Notes: generated from the sequence alone by a model not told the origin. 36,076 bases of DNA from an uncultured Spirochaetales bacterium (GCA_949287505.1 CASEGX010000090.1:1-36076), one strand, 5' to 3'; counted from the first letter of the stretch, positions 1 to 8,278 are shown. Program-made: numbers and translations.

Positions 1-178
1 CCTGTCACATGTGAGGATGAGGGAAAAAGGAGAGCGTACGGTTTTCATGATTTTGCGGCCTGACTGAAACATGGCCTCCTTCTCCCTCTTCTGCAGATGG
101 GAAAAGAGAGAGAATGAACGGGTGAAATCAAGACCGGTTATGAAAAACATGAAAAAAGGATATCACAAGCGGCTTTCC
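1..178. other. upstream intergenic stretch, no gene assigned
   Basis: I see no supportable gene here. Two plus-strand frames are open from the window edge and stop at 63 and 65; either could be the last few codons of a gene lying outside the window, but about 20 residues are too few to judge. A minus-strand ATG at 48 is open to the edge, but has neither a ribosome binding site nor a -10 box. The remainder is purine/pyrimidine-rich with no clear terminator. Confidence 0.4.
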
Positions 179-213
179 TTGTCTTTTTGTACTTATCTAT
201 GTAGCATCAGGGT
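179..213 (+). promoter_or_regulatory. putative promoter of the phoB-like gene, leaderless type
   Basis: TTGTCT (179-184), a 17-base spacer, then TAGCAT (202-207) and six bases to the ATG at 214. Transcription would start at or next to the A of the ATG. The six intervening bases (CAGGGT) are too close to the ATG to act as a normal ribosome binding site. The boxes match consensus at four of six positions each, so the promoter is plausible rather than strong; its geometry matches several other genes in the window. Confidence 0.5.
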
Positions 214-897
214 ATGAAAATACTCGTAGTTGAGGATGATAAGGATATCAGCACACTTATAACCTTCCATATGAAAGCCAACGGCTTTGAGGTTGATACG
301 GCATTCACAGGACTGGAAGCTGTCCACAAGCTCTCCGGAGGAGGATACTCACTTGCCCTTCTGGATATCCTCTTACCAGAGCTATCGGGAATAGACGTCC
401 TCAGATATATCAGGACAGAAAGCAGGACACCCGAGCTCCCGGTCATTGTCGCCTCTGCCCTCTCGGAGGAAGCTGAGATCATCACTGCCCTTGAAAGCGG
501 TGCTGACGACTACATAATAAAGCCTTTTTCACCGAAGATCCTTGTAGCACGTGTAAGATCTGTGATAAGGCGCTCAGAGCACAGGACAATCTCAGGTGCC
601 GTGAGAACTGAAAAAGGAATATTCCTCGACCCGGGTACAAGGAAATGCATTGTGCAGGATGAGAACGTGACACTGACAGCGACGGAGTTCGATATGCTTC
701 TTGCCCTGATAAGAGAGGGAGGAAGGGTTCTTTCACGCTCTGAGATCATAGAGAAGATCAAGGGAAATGATTACCCGGTAACGGAAAGAGCCATAGATGT
801 ACAGATAGCATCAATCAGGAAGAAACTCGGGAAAATGGGCAGTGCCATAAAAACCGTCTGGGGGATTGGATACAGATATGCCGAAGAAGAGGGGTGA
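214..897 (+). CDS. phoB: OmpR/PhoB-family response regulator
   Basis: Two-component response regulator of 227 residues, the usual length for the family. The receiver domain (about residues 1-120) shows the acidic pair near the N-terminus (EDDKD, 7-11), the phospho-acceptor Asp51 in LALLDILLPE, and the conserved Lys in IIKPFSP near residue 105. The C-terminal half is an OmpR-type winged helix (LTATEFDMLLALI, then VQIASIRKKLG and WGIGYRY). The kinase gene follows and overlaps its 3' end, so both are one transcript. Phosphate is the likely stimulus because a Pit/DUF47 phosphate uptake pair lies in the same window, but the sequence itself shows only the OmpR/PhoB class. The symbol is therefore tentative. 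Confidence 0.85.
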   Translation: MKILVVEDDKDISTLITFHMKANGFEVDTAFTGLEAVHKLSGGGYSLALLDILLPELSGIDVLRYIRTESRTPELPVIVASALSEEAEIITALESGADDYIIKPFSPKILVARVRSVIRRSEHRTISGAVRTEKGIFLDPGTRKCIVQDENVTLTATEFDMLLALIREGGRVLSRSEIIEKIKGNDYPVTERAIDVQIASIRKKLGKMGSAIKTVWGIGYRYAEEEG

Positions 898-1933
898 GAA
901 AGACAGATACCTGCATATAATCGAAGCGATGGGAGAAGGAGTTCTCCTGATTTCCCGCAAGCATCGCATCGCACTCCAGAACAAGAGTGCAGAGACAATG
1001 CTCGGAATGAGCGAACCGCTGAAAGGAAAACGTCTGGAGGATCTCTTCTCAGACACCATCCTTCTCGACAATATAGACTCCGTCTTCCGGGATGGAGAGA
1101 GAAAGATATTCAGGATCAGCAGCTATCATGACGCAATCGGGGAAGATGCCGTTGTAAGGGGCAAGGGACGGGAGAAACAGTATGAGTTCTGCATCACGCT
1201 TCTCGATGACAAATACGTGGTTGCGATGTTCAATGATGTGACGATGCTGGAGCGTCTTGAAGTCGTCAGGCAGGATTTCGTCTCAAACGTATCGCACGAG
1301 CTGAAGACCCCGCTCACGGCAATAGCAGGCTTTGCAGAGACCCTTGCAGAGGAAAGCCTTACCGAGGAGGAGAGAAAAGGCTTTGCCCGGATTATCCAGA
1401 AGAATGCTGCACATATGCAGCGCATCATAGCAGATCTTCTGCTCCTGACATCACTGGACCGTTCGGAAATCGCTCCGACGATGGAGACGACAACGGATGC
1501 GAGAATACTCCAGGAAGTGAAAGCATATACCCAATACAAGGCATCGACAAAGGATATAAATGTCGTGTATTCACAGCTTGGAGAGACAATACTCTGCAGC
1601 GAATCCCTTGTCGTCCAGGCCCTGATAAACCTTGTCATAAATGCAATCTCATATTCTCCCCAGCATTCGGAAGTATCCGTGAGCACAAGGAGAAAGGGAG
1701 ATATGATTGAGTTCATAGTCAGCGATCACGGCTATGGAATCTCTGAAAGTGACATTCCCAGGATTTTCGAGCGTTTTTACCGCGTGGACAAGGCAAGAAG
1801 CCGTGAGGATGGTGGAACAGGTCTCGGCCTGTCGATTGTCAGGCACATAGCCATCATACACAAGGGAACGATAAAGGTGGAAAGCCGCCTTGGAGAAGGA
1901 TCGGTGTTCACGCTCTCAATACCGGTCAGCTGA
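878..1933 (+). CDS. phoR: PhoR-like sensor histidine kinase without membrane segments
   Basis: Histidine kinase, 351 residues from the ATG at 878; a TTG at 866 is an alternative in-frame start. The N-terminal part (about 10-115) looks like a PAS domain (IIEAMGEGVLLISRKHRIAL). Then come the HisKA box FVSNVSHELKTPLTAI with phospho-acceptor His140, and an HATPase domain with N-box (ALINLVINAISYS), G1 (SDHGYGIS) and G2 (GGTGLGLSIV). No hydrophobic transmembrane helix is present, whereas classical PhoR is membrane-anchored, so this looks like a soluble kinase that senses through PAS or a partner protein. It starts inside the regulator gene (20-base overlap) and its 3' end overlaps the convergent envelope-protein gene by 8 bases. 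Phosphate sensing is inferred. Confidence 0.8.
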   Translation: MPKKRGEKDRYLHIIEAMGEGVLLISRKHRIALQNKSAETMLGMSEPLKGKRLEDLFSDTILLDNIDSVFRDGERKIFRISSYHDAIGEDAVVRGKGREKQYEFCITLLDDKYVVAMFNDVTMLERLEVVRQDFVSNVSHELKTPLTAIAGFAETLAEESLTEEERKGFARIIQKNAAHMQRIIADLLLLTSLDRSEIAPTMETTTDARILQEVKAYTQYKASTKDINVVYSQLGETILCSESLVVQALINLVINAISYSPQHSEVSVSTRRKGDMIEFIVSDHGYGISESDIPRIFERFYRVDKARSREDGGTGLGLSIVRHIAIIHKGTIKVESRLGEGSVFTLSIPVS

Positions 1934-2948
1934 CATATGAGAATGCAAAGCATGGCGCAAAGCGCGAGAAGTCATCAGCCTTGAATGTCACACCTATGGT
2001 TCCGGAAAAACCACTCCCCTCACCCCTGAGAAAGAAATTGACGAATCCGTTTGATGCATCGAACGAGAAAAGCGAATGCTGCCTTTCAAGATATGAGAAT
2101 GCGAAGGAGACCGAAGACTCAGGAAGAAGCTGGAAGGTAAGCTCTGCCTCGGCTTCGACGCTTCTGGACTCATCCCGGACAAGACCGGTCATGGAGAATG
2201 AACAGCGAGGACGGAAGAACCTCAGATCCCCGTCCTTTGTATATCTTCCGGCAGAAAGGGATACAGAGAGTGTCGTTGATTCTGATATCGCATCCCAGCC
2301 GATGTACACATCCTCGTCACGGAGCGTAAGGAGCTCTCCGATATATATTCCCCCGGAAAAAGGCCCGAATGTCAGGATGGCACCAGTGCCGACATCAAAG
2401 GACTCGCTTCCCGATTCCCTCTCGAACGGAGAGAACCATGCATTCGCGAATACCTTGTCGATGCTTTCGATTGTCTTGTCACGCCTTATCATCTTGTTTC
2501 CGCCGGAAACTCTCAGACCTATCGACAGATGTGGAACGGAGTAAGCCATATCGACCTCGATACGGAGGGAAGAGTGAACATCGTAATCAGCACTTCCAGC
2601 AGTATCCAGACGCTCGAATTCAGTTCCAAAGAAAGCTGTCAGGGCAACATACCTTGCTATAAACGAAGCCTGTGCAGACCATTTCTGATTCTGCAGGAGC
2701 GGCATCGGGGAATGGCCAAAAAGATCCGCATCCAGATCATCTGAAAGCATCAGCGAAAGCGCGAAAGGACCAGGCTCTGTCTCCATCAGTCTAAGAGATG
2801 CGGGATTGGCAAGGACATCAGAAAACCTTCCTGTATATGAAACGGAACTGAGAGGGCTGTCCAGAGGATTCTCATCAGTCACCGAATACGCAGGAAGCGC
2901 TGCTGCCAGAAGCAAAGAAAAAAGAGATATCAGAAAGAGTCTCTTCAT
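1926..2948 (-). CDS. secreted, probable outer-membrane beta-barrel protein, function unknown
   Basis: Hypothetical protein of 340 residues from ATG 2948 (MKRLFLIS); an in-frame ATG two codons upstream at 2954 is the alternative. I prefer 2948 because a perfect TATAAT box ends at 2956, only one base before the 2954 ATG. A clear signal peptide (MKR, hydrophobic stretch, AAALPAYS) is followed by SVSYTGRFSDVLANPASL, a style seen in FadL/PorV-like and spirochaetal barrel proteins. Much of the rest alternates hydrophobic and polar residues in short strands (for example FSGGIYIGELLTL, SVSFAFSYLERQ), as expected of an outer-membrane barrel. No lipobox is present. No family was recognised with certainty. 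It is divergent from dinB with only 45 bases between the two chosen start codons. Confidence 0.65.
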   Translation of the reverse strand: MKRLFLISLFSLLLAAALPAYSVTDENPLDSPLSSVSYTGRFSDVLANPASLRLMETEPGPFALSLMLSDDLDADLFGHSPMPLLQNQKWSAQASFIARYVALTAFFGTEFERLDTAGSADYDVHSSLRIEVDMAYSVPHLSIGLRVSGGNKMIRRDKTIESIDKVFANAWFSPFERESGSESFDVGTGAILTFGPFSGGIYIGELLTLRDEDVYIGWDAISESTTLSVSLSAGRYTKDGDLRFFRPRCSFSMTGLVRDESRSVEAEAELTFQLLPESSVSFAFSYLERQHSLFSFDASNGFVNFFLRGEGSGFSGTIGVTFKADDFSRFAPCFAFSYVS

Positions 2949-2984
2949 CGCCATGATTATAACAGAAAGAGACCGTTATGCTAT
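2949..2984 (-). promoter_or_regulatory. putative leaderless promoter of the barrel-protein gene
   Basis: On the minus strand a perfect TATAAT occupies 2961-2956, seven bases before the ATG at 2948. A -35 at the right distance (2984-2979, ATAGCA) is poor. No Shine-Dalgarno sequence exists. The -35 position overlaps the -10 box of the divergent dinB promoter, so the two promoters probably interfere with each other. Confidence 0.5.
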
Positions 2985-2993
2985 ACTCATTGC
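2959..2993 (+). promoter_or_regulatory. putative leaderless extended -10 promoter of dinB
   Basis: Extended -10 TGCTATACT (2979-2987) with the hexamer TATACT at 2982-2987, then six bases and the dinB ATG at 2994. ATAACA (2959-2964) sits 17 bases upstream and matches the -35 consensus at four of six positions. There is no ribosome binding site. The mRNA is predicted to begin at the start codon. No LexA-type palindrome was recognised around it. Confidence 0.55.
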
Positions 2994-4157
2994 ATGGGTG
3001 AAGTGTTTTTCCATATTGATCTTGATGCCTTCTTTGCCTCCGTTGAGATAATCGACCATCCTGAATACAAGGGGAAACCGCTCATAATAGGCACGCCCGG
3101 GCCAAGGCATGTGGCATCCACATGCTCATATGAGGCCAGGAAATACGGAGTACACAGTGCCATGCCCATGACGACCGCACTGAAACTCTGCCCAAACGCA
3201 GTCTGTGTGCCGGGAAGGATGAAGAGATACTCAGAGATGAGCCGTAAGGTAATGGACATCATCAAAAATTTCGCACCAGGGTTCCTTCAGGTATCCATAG
3301 ATGAGGCATTCCTCGATCTTACAGGCATGGAAAGGATATATCCCCTTCCGGGAAAAGCTGCGAGGATACTCAAGGATGAGATAAAGAAGGAAACAGGTCT
3401 CACAGTCTCTATCGGAGTCGCGGCTTCTCGGTATATAGCAAAACTCGCCTCAGACTACAGGAAACCGGACGGCCTCACGATCGTACCGCATGGAAAGGAG
3501 GAGATATTCGTCGATACGGTGGGACTTAAGAAGCTGTGGGGAATCGGAGACTCAACATATAGCAGCCTTCTCAGAAAAGGAATCTCCTCAACCGAAGCGC
3601 TCAGACATTATACTCTCCAGGAACTCTCCTCGATATTCGGAGAAAGCAATGGCAGCTATCTTTACACCATCTCAAGAGGGCTTGATCCTGGAATCTATCA
3701 GGGAGAGGCAAAATCGAGATCAATATCCACAGAAGAGACATTCTACCCCGATGTCTACGGCTACGATGCGCTGGATGCATACCTTCTGGAGATGTCGCAG
3801 GAGGTCATGTTCAGAGCCTTTGAGGAGAAGAAGAATCCGAGGACAGTCGGAATAAAACTCCGCTATGGTGACTTCTCCACCACATCTGTCCAGGAAACAC
3901 CGCCCAGGCCCATATATTCATCATCCGATGTCTACAGAATAGCAAGGAAGCTTCTGAGGGAGCGATACACCGGAGATGGAGTGAGGCTTCTCGGGGTCGT
4001 GCTTTCCGGAATATATGATGGAGAGGATGTCGAACAGCGCGATCTCTTCTCAGAGAAGGAAGAGAGGGAGAGGAAACTCGAGAAAACCATACTCTCGCTC
4101 TCCATGAAAGGCTCCAGGATCATGAAAGCAAGGAACCTTAAGGAAAAACAGTGGTGA
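2994..4157 (+). CDS. dinB: DNA polymerase IV (Y-family translesion polymerase)
   Basis: Error-prone Y-family polymerase that copies damaged templates; 387 residues, close to the usual 350-400. The palm motif HIDLDAFFASVE places the first metal ligand at Asp9, and SIDEAFLDLTG gives Asp103 and catalytic Glu104. The steric-gate region follows HIDLDAFF. VSIGVAASRYIAKLASDYRKPDG is the typical finger/palm segment, and the thumb contains LWGIGDSTYSSL (helix-hairpin-helix). The little-finger domain follows from about residue 240 (STEETF). I saw no clear beta-clamp binding motif, although RDLFSEKEER near the C-terminus is in the expected place. Single gene; its promoter predicts a leaderless transcript. 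Confidence 0.93.
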   Translation: MGEVFFHIDLDAFFASVEIIDHPEYKGKPLIIGTPGPRHVASTCSYEARKYGVHSAMPMTTALKLCPNAVCVPGRMKRYSEMSRKVMDIIKNFAPGFLQVSIDEAFLDLTGMERIYPLPGKAARILKDEIKKETGLTVSIGVAASRYIAKLASDYRKPDGLTIVPHGKEEIFVDTVGLKKLWGIGDSTYSSLLRKGISSTEALRHYTLQELSSIFGESNGSYLYTISRGLDPGIYQGEAKSRSISTEETFYPDVYGYDALDAYLLEMSQEVMFRAFEEKKNPRTVGIKLRYGDFSTTSVQETPPRPIYSSSDVYRIARKLLRERYTGDGVRLLGVVLSGIYDGEDVEQRDLFSEKEERERKLEKTILSLSMKGSRIMKARNLKEKQW

Positions 4158-4183
4158 CACACCTTTTAGAGAAAATTGTTTAA

Positions 4184-4198
4184 TGCTATTCTTTCCAC
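4184..4198 (+). promoter_or_regulatory. putative leaderless extended -10 promoter of trmL
   Basis: Extended -10 TGCTATTCT (4184-4192), hexamer TATTCT at 4187-4192, then exactly six bases to the ATG at 4199. It is nearly the same word as the dinB box (TGCTATACT) at the same distance from the start codon. The -35 region (around 4164) is weak, as is common for extended -10 promoters. No Shine-Dalgarno sequence precedes the ATG. Confidence 0.5.
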
Positions 4199-4696
4199 AT
4201 GCTCAGCATCTGTCTCATACACCCGGAGATTCCGCAGAATACCGGCAATATTGCCAGAACATGCGCCGTCACAGGAGCGCATCTGGACCTTGTGCGTCCG
4301 CTGGGCTTCGATATCTCTGAGAAAAGCGTGAGACATGCCGGTCTTGATTACTGGGACAAGGTATCCATCACCGTATACGACTCGGTAGAGGATTTCCTGT
4401 CCAGCCACAAGGATGACGAATTATGGTTTTTCTCCAGAAAAGGAAGGATTCCATATACCGGCATACATTTTGACGGAAACAGAAACACATGCCTGATCTT
4501 CGGAAAGGAGAGCACAGGGCTTGAAGAAGATCTCCTTAGAGCATACCCTGACAGGGTGCTCAGGATACCGATGAAAAACGGTGCCAGGTGCCTTAATCTA
4601 TCAAATAGCGCGGCAATTGCCGCATATGAATACTACAGACAGCTCGGATTTCCAGGCCTCGACAGCTGTGGAAGTGCCGATTGGGAGGATCTATGA
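4199..4696 (+). CDS. trmL: tRNA (cytidine/uridine-34 2'-O)-methyltransferase
   Basis: SPOUT-class methyltransferase that methylates the ribose of the wobble nucleotide of certain leucine tRNAs using S-adenosylmethionine; 165 residues, the normal size for the minimal TrmL form without an RNA-binding extension. Seen: the N-terminal IHPEIPQNTGNIARTCA motif, the knot segments CLIFGKESTGLEEDLL and RIPM...CLNLSNSAAIAAYEYYRQ. It heads the run trmL-proC-serS-pncB and its stop overlaps the proC start (ATGA, 4693-4696), indicating translational coupling. The start is supported by the N-terminal SPOUT motif beginning at residue 2. Confidence 0.9.
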   Translation: MLSICLIHPEIPQNTGNIARTCAVTGAHLDLVRPLGFDISEKSVRHAGLDYWDKVSITVYDSVEDFLSSHKDDELWFFSRKGRIPYTGIHFDGNRNTCLIFGKESTGLEEDLLRAYPDRVLRIPMKNGARCLNLSNSAAIAAYEYYRQLGFPGLDSCGSADWEDL

Positions 4697-5493
4697 GGAT
4701 CTCGGTAATAGGTTGTGGCAACATGGGTGGAGCAATTGCGTCCGCACTTGCCGCCTCTTCTGAATGGGAAGTCGCTGTATATGACAAGGCAGAGGAAAAA
4801 GCTGCAGCGCTTGCAGAAAACACAGGAATAATCAGAATGTCTTCTCTGGAAGAGGCAAGCGGAAGCGGTGCGATAATCCTTGCGGTAAAGCCTCAGGTGC
4901 TTCCCTCTCTATATGAGAGTCTCAAGGAAGTGGAGACAGGACTCTGGATATCAATTGCAGCAGGTGTCCCAATCTCGGTTCTTGAGGATCATATCGGAAC
5001 GGAGAATGTCGTCAGGTTCATGCCAAATATCGCAGCCGCATCCAGAAAGTCAGTCACAGCCATAGCAGCAGGAAGCGAAGTCAGCACGGAGCAGAAGGAT
5101 CTTGCCCTCTCAATAGCCTCCACATTCGGATCTGCATACTTCATACAGGAAAGCCTTTTCCCCGCATTCATCGGAATCTCAGGTTCAGGCATTGCGTTCT
5201 TTTTTGAGATGATGCATCAGATGGCAATGGCCGGTGTGAAGGAAGGCCTGCCCTATCCTGAGGCACTGAGCATCGTCCGCGATACCGCATTGAGTGCCGC
5301 TGAGATTGCAAGGAAGACAGGAAAGAATGCAATAGAGCTGGAGACAATGGTCTGCTCGGCAGCAGGAACGACAATCGAGGGTGTGAAGGCACTTCAGGAT
5401 GGAGGCTTTGCATCAAGTGTTATGAACGCAGTAGAAAGCGCGGCTTCAAAGAGCGTCGAGCTCGAGACAAAAGCACGCTATGGAGAGAGATAA
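4693..5493 (+). CDS. proC: pyrroline-5-carboxylate reductase
   Basis: Last step of proline synthesis: reduces pyrroline-5-carboxylate with NAD(P)H. From ATG 4693, preceded by a textbook GGGAGGA site at 4683-4689, it is 266 residues, the usual length. The N-terminal Rossmann motif is ISVIGCGNMGGAIASAL; AVKPQVLP and RFMPNIAA are family signatures, and the C-terminal dimer domain has GISGSGIAFFFEMMHQMA and the segment AAGTTIEGVKALQDGG that carries the typical Thr. The start overlaps the trmL stop. A TTG at 4681 also in frame is unlikely because it precedes the ribosome binding site. Confidence 0.93.
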   Translation: MRISVIGCGNMGGAIASALAASSEWEVAVYDKAEEKAAALAENTGIIRMSSLEEASGSGAIILAVKPQVLPSLYESLKEVETGLWISIAAGVPISVLEDHIGTENVVRFMPNIAAASRKSVTAIAAGSEVSTEQKDLALSIASTFGSAYFIQESLFPAFIGISGSGIAFFFEMMHQMAMAGVKEGLPYPEALSIVRDTALSAAEIARKTGKNAIELETMVCSAAGTTIEGVKALQDGGFASSVMNAVESAASKSVELETKARYGER

Positions 5494-5495
5494 GA

Positions 5496-6770
5496 ATGAT
5501 TGATACCAGAGAACTGAAAACCCGTTATGAGGAAATCAAGAAGAATATCGAGAACCGCTTCATGAATGTCGATCTTGACAAAATCGTCAGCGACCAGGAA
5601 AAGCGCGCTGCCCTTATGCAGGAAACAGAGGCTCTCAGAGCAAAGAGAAATGAGAACGCGCAGAAGATGAAGGGTAAACTCGACCCGGATGCAAGAAAGG
5701 TCCTCATTGATGAAGGAAAGGCAATCAAGGACGAACTTGCAAAGGTCGAGTCTGAATACAATGAAATCGACAAGCTCTTTGCCGAGGAAGCCCGTACAAT
5801 CCCGAACTACACCCATCCAGATGCCCCTGTCGGCAAGGAGGATAAGGACAGCCTCGCAATCAAGTTCTATGGAGAGCCTAAGACATTCCCATTCAAGGCA
5901 AAGGATCATGTACAGCTCGGAGAGGCTCTGGACATTCTCGATTTTGACAACGGTGCGAAGGTCGCCGGACAGAAATTCTATTACATCAAAAACAAGGGCG
6001 TGATCCTTCAGATGGCTCTCGAACGCTATGCAATGGATATCGTCCTGAAGCATGGATTCACTCCGTTCATCACTCCGGATATCGCCAAAGAGGAGATCCT
6101 CAACGGTATTGGTTTCAATCCGCGTGGAGCGGAGTCCAACATCTACACAATCGAAGGCACGGGAACATGCCTTGTCGGAACTGCAGAGATCACACTCGGA
6201 GGTTACTATTCAGGAGAGATCATCCCGAAGGACAAGCTTCCGATCAAGATGACAGGACTCTCACACTGCTTCCGCCGTGAAGCCGGTGGTGCCGGTCAGT
6301 ACTCAAAGGGTCTTTACAGAGTCCACCAGTTCTCAAAGCTTGAGATGTTCATCTACTGTCTTCCGGAGGAAAGCGACAGCTTCCATCAGGAGATACTTTC
6401 CATTGAAGAGGAGATATTCCAGGGTCTTGGACTGCCCTACCGTGTTGTTGATACAGCCACAGGAGATCTTGGAGCACCGGCATACCGCAAGTTCGATATC
6501 GAGGCATGGATGCCAGGCCGTGGAGAGAACGGAGAATACGGAGAGGTCACATCGACATCCAACTGCACGGACTACCAGGCAAGATCGCTTAACATCCGTT
6601 ACAGGGATGACGATGGAAAGCCGAAATTCGTACACATGCTCAATGGTACAGCAGTGGCCCTCTCCCGTGCCATCGTCGCCATTCTCGAGAACTATCAGAA
6701 TGAGGATGGTTCTGTGACCATTCCACCTGCTCTGGTACCATACTGCGGTTTTGACAGGATTGAAAAATGA
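5496..6770 (+). CDS. serS: serine--tRNA ligase
   Basis: Class II aminoacyl-tRNA synthetase charging tRNA-Ser (and tRNA-Sec where present); 424 residues, normal for bacteria. Residues about 1-110 form the tRNA-binding helical arm, rich in Lys/Glu heptads. Motif 2 is FRREAG (259-264) followed by GLYRVHQFSKLEMF, and motif 3 is NGTAVALSRAIVAILENYQ beginning near residue 383. TAEI...GGYYSGEI is the serine-binding loop region. It lies two bases after proC with a GGAGAGAGATAAG leader, and its end overlaps pncB, so all four genes of the run are probably co-transcribed. Confidence 0.95.
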   Translation: MIDTRELKTRYEEIKKNIENRFMNVDLDKIVSDQEKRAALMQETEALRAKRNENAQKMKGKLDPDARKVLIDEGKAIKDELAKVESEYNEIDKLFAEEARTIPNYTHPDAPVGKEDKDSLAIKFYGEPKTFPFKAKDHVQLGEALDILDFDNGAKVAGQKFYYIKNKGVILQMALERYAMDIVLKHGFTPFITPDIAKEEILNGIGFNPRGAESNIYTIEGTGTCLVGTAEITLGGYYSGEIIPKDKLPIKMTGLSHCFRREAGGAGQYSKGLYRVHQFSKLEMFIYCLPEESDSFHQEILSIEEEIFQGLGLPYRVVDTATGDLGAPAYRKFDIEAWMPGRGENGEYGEVTSTSNCTDYQARSLNIRYRDDDGKPKFVHMLNGTAVALSRAIVAILENYQNEDGSVTIPPALVPYCGFDRIEK

Positions 6771-8227
6771 CAGAAACAAGCGCTCTTATCACCGATTTCT
6801 ATGAGCTTACGATGATGCACGGATACTATCTCGAGAATCATGACTCGAGAGCAGTGTTCGATATGTTTTACCGCACAAATCCCTATCAGGGAGGATATAC
6901 GATATTCACCGGCATTGAGGAGCTCATTGACAAGCTGGAGGGTCTGAGATTCAGCGAGAGCGACATCTCATACCTCCGTTCGCTTTCCATATTCGATGAA
7001 GGCTTCCTCGATTATCTCAGAACTTATCGCTTCCACGGAAACGTGTATGCATTCGATGAGGGCACACCGGCATTCCCGGGAGAACCTCTGATCAGAGTCG
7101 AAAGCGACCTCATGGATGCACAGCTTGTGGAGACCCTGATTCTCAATACAGTGAATTTCGAGACACTCATCGCAACGAAAGCCTCACGCATGTCCCTTGC
7201 AACAAAGGGTCATGGGAACATCATGGAATTCGGACTGAGAAGAGCACAGGGCGAGAATGGAGCGCACTCTGCATCCAGAGCCTCGTTCATCGGCGGAACG
7301 AAATCGACAAGCAACACATTCGCGGGAAAGAAATTCGGAATCCCGGTTGCGGGAACAATGGCACATTCCTGGATCATGAGCTATCCGTCAGAGGAAGAGG
7401 CATTCAGGAAGTTCGTGGAAATCTACCCGGATAACGGCATTCTCCTGATTGACACATATGACACGCTCGGTTCCGGAATCGAGGCTGCCATAAAGATCGG
7501 TCTGGAGCAGAAAGCAAAAGGAAAGAGGATCGGTGTCAGAATCGATTCAGGAGACCTTTCGTATCTGACGAAGGAAATCAGGGCACGCCTTGATGATGCA
7601 GGGCTTGAGGATGCTACGATATGTGTTTCCAATGACCTGACGGAGGAAATCATCAAGAGCCTTGTTTCAGATGGTGCTCCTATCGACAGCTGGGGAATCG
7701 GCACGCACCTCGTCACAGGCGGAACACAGTCTTCTCTCAACGGAGTCTACAAGCTTTCCGCAAAGGAAGAGAACGGCAGCATGATTCCATGCCTGAAGGT
7801 ATCAAACAGCTATGAGAAGACCACAAACCCGGGTATAAAGCAGGTTTACAGGTTCTTTGATAAATCAGGAGGACCGCTTGCGGATCTCATAGCACTGAGC
7901 GATGAAACAATCGAAGACGGCAGGAACATAATATTCTTCCATCCGTTCACTTCAGATTTCTTCGTGATGAAAAAAGACAGATATTCATCGTTCACGCCTC
8001 TTCTCACCAAGAAGATGGAGAATGGAAAGCGTGTTTCCCCGTCCCCTGCCCTTTCAGATATCCAGAAATCATCGGCAGAGAAGCTTGCCGCCTTCGACAA
8101 ATCCTACAAAAGGATAATCAACCCCCATATCTACAAGGTATCGCTTTCAGAGAAGCTCAAGAACCTTAAAACTGAGCTCCTCGTCAAGACCAGGACAAAG
8201 GAAAGTGAAATCACAAGACCGCTGTGA
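6767..8227 (+). CDS. pncB: nicotinate phosphoribosyltransferase
   Basis: Salvages nicotinate to nicotinate mononucleotide (NAD synthesis) from PRPP, driven by ATP. 486 residues, the length of the longer bacterial form. Family features: LITDFYELTMMHGYY at the N-terminus, EFGLRRAQG, IGGTKSTSN, GTMAHSWIM with the probable phospho-accepting His200, DTYDT, RIDSGDL, and the phosphate-binding stretch WGIGTHLVTGG. The start codon overlaps the serS stop (ATGA 6767-6770). It is the last gene of the run; a terminator wraps around its stop codon. Confidence 0.92.
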   Translation: MTETSALITDFYELTMMHGYYLENHDSRAVFDMFYRTNPYQGGYTIFTGIEELIDKLEGLRFSESDISYLRSLSIFDEGFLDYLRTYRFHGNVYAFDEGTPAFPGEPLIRVESDLMDAQLVETLILNTVNFETLIATKASRMSLATKGHGNIMEFGLRRAQGENGAHSASRASFIGGTKSTSNTFAGKKFGIPVAGTMAHSWIMSYPSEEEAFRKFVEIYPDNGILLIDTYDTLGSGIEAAIKIGLEQKAKGKRIGVRIDSGDLSYLTKEIRARLDDAGLEDATICVSNDLTEEIIKSLVSDGAPIDSWGIGTHLVTGGTQSSLNGVYKLSAKEENGSMIPCLKVSNSYEKTTNPGIKQVYRFFDKSGGPLADLIALSDETIEDGRNIIFFHPFTSDFFVMKKDRYSSFTPLLTKKMENGKRVSPSPALSDIQKSSAEKLAAFDKSYKRIINPHIYKVSLSEKLKNLKTELLVKTRTKESEITRPL

Positions 8228-8242
8228 AAGCAGCGGTTTTTT
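8218..8242 (+). terminator. intrinsic terminator enclosing the pncB stop codon
   Basis: Perfect 7-bp stem ACCGCTG (8218-8224) / CAGCGGT (8231-8237) with a 6-base loop, followed by a T run (8238-8242). The pncB stop codon (8225-8227) is the first half of the loop, so the last codons form the 5' arm of the stem. Translation termination and transcription termination are therefore spatially merged. Confidence 0.85.
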
Positions 8243-8278
8243 GCTGTCTTTTCCCTTTCTTGCGTTTATAATCATTCT
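8243..8278 (+). promoter_or_regulatory. putative leaderless promoter of the DUF3320-like gene
   Basis: Perfect TATAAT at 8267-8272, then six bases (CATTCT) and the ATG at 8279. The -35 position (8244-8249, CTGTCT) is weak. The upstream boundary is the terminator of pncB. There is no Shine-Dalgarno sequence, so the transcript is predicted to start at the ATG. Confidence 0.55.

Noticed and set aside
2..8. CTGTCAC as an E. coli-type Pho box half in front of phoB
   Set aside because: Single copy, no partner at 11-base distance, and over 200 bases from the gene.
1..48. Minus-strand ORF beginning at ATG 48 and open to the left edge
   Set aside because: No ribosome binding site and no -10 box at the leaderless distance; only 16 codons visible.
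1..65. Possible last codons of a gene entering from the left (frames stopping at 63 and 65)
   Set aside because: Only about 20 residues, no motif, no terminator afterwards; cannot be told from chance.
866..877. TTG start for the kinase, four codons before ATG 878
   Set aside because: The ATG is the better start codon and the extra residues add no domain; neither has a strong ribosome binding site, so the issue is not settled.
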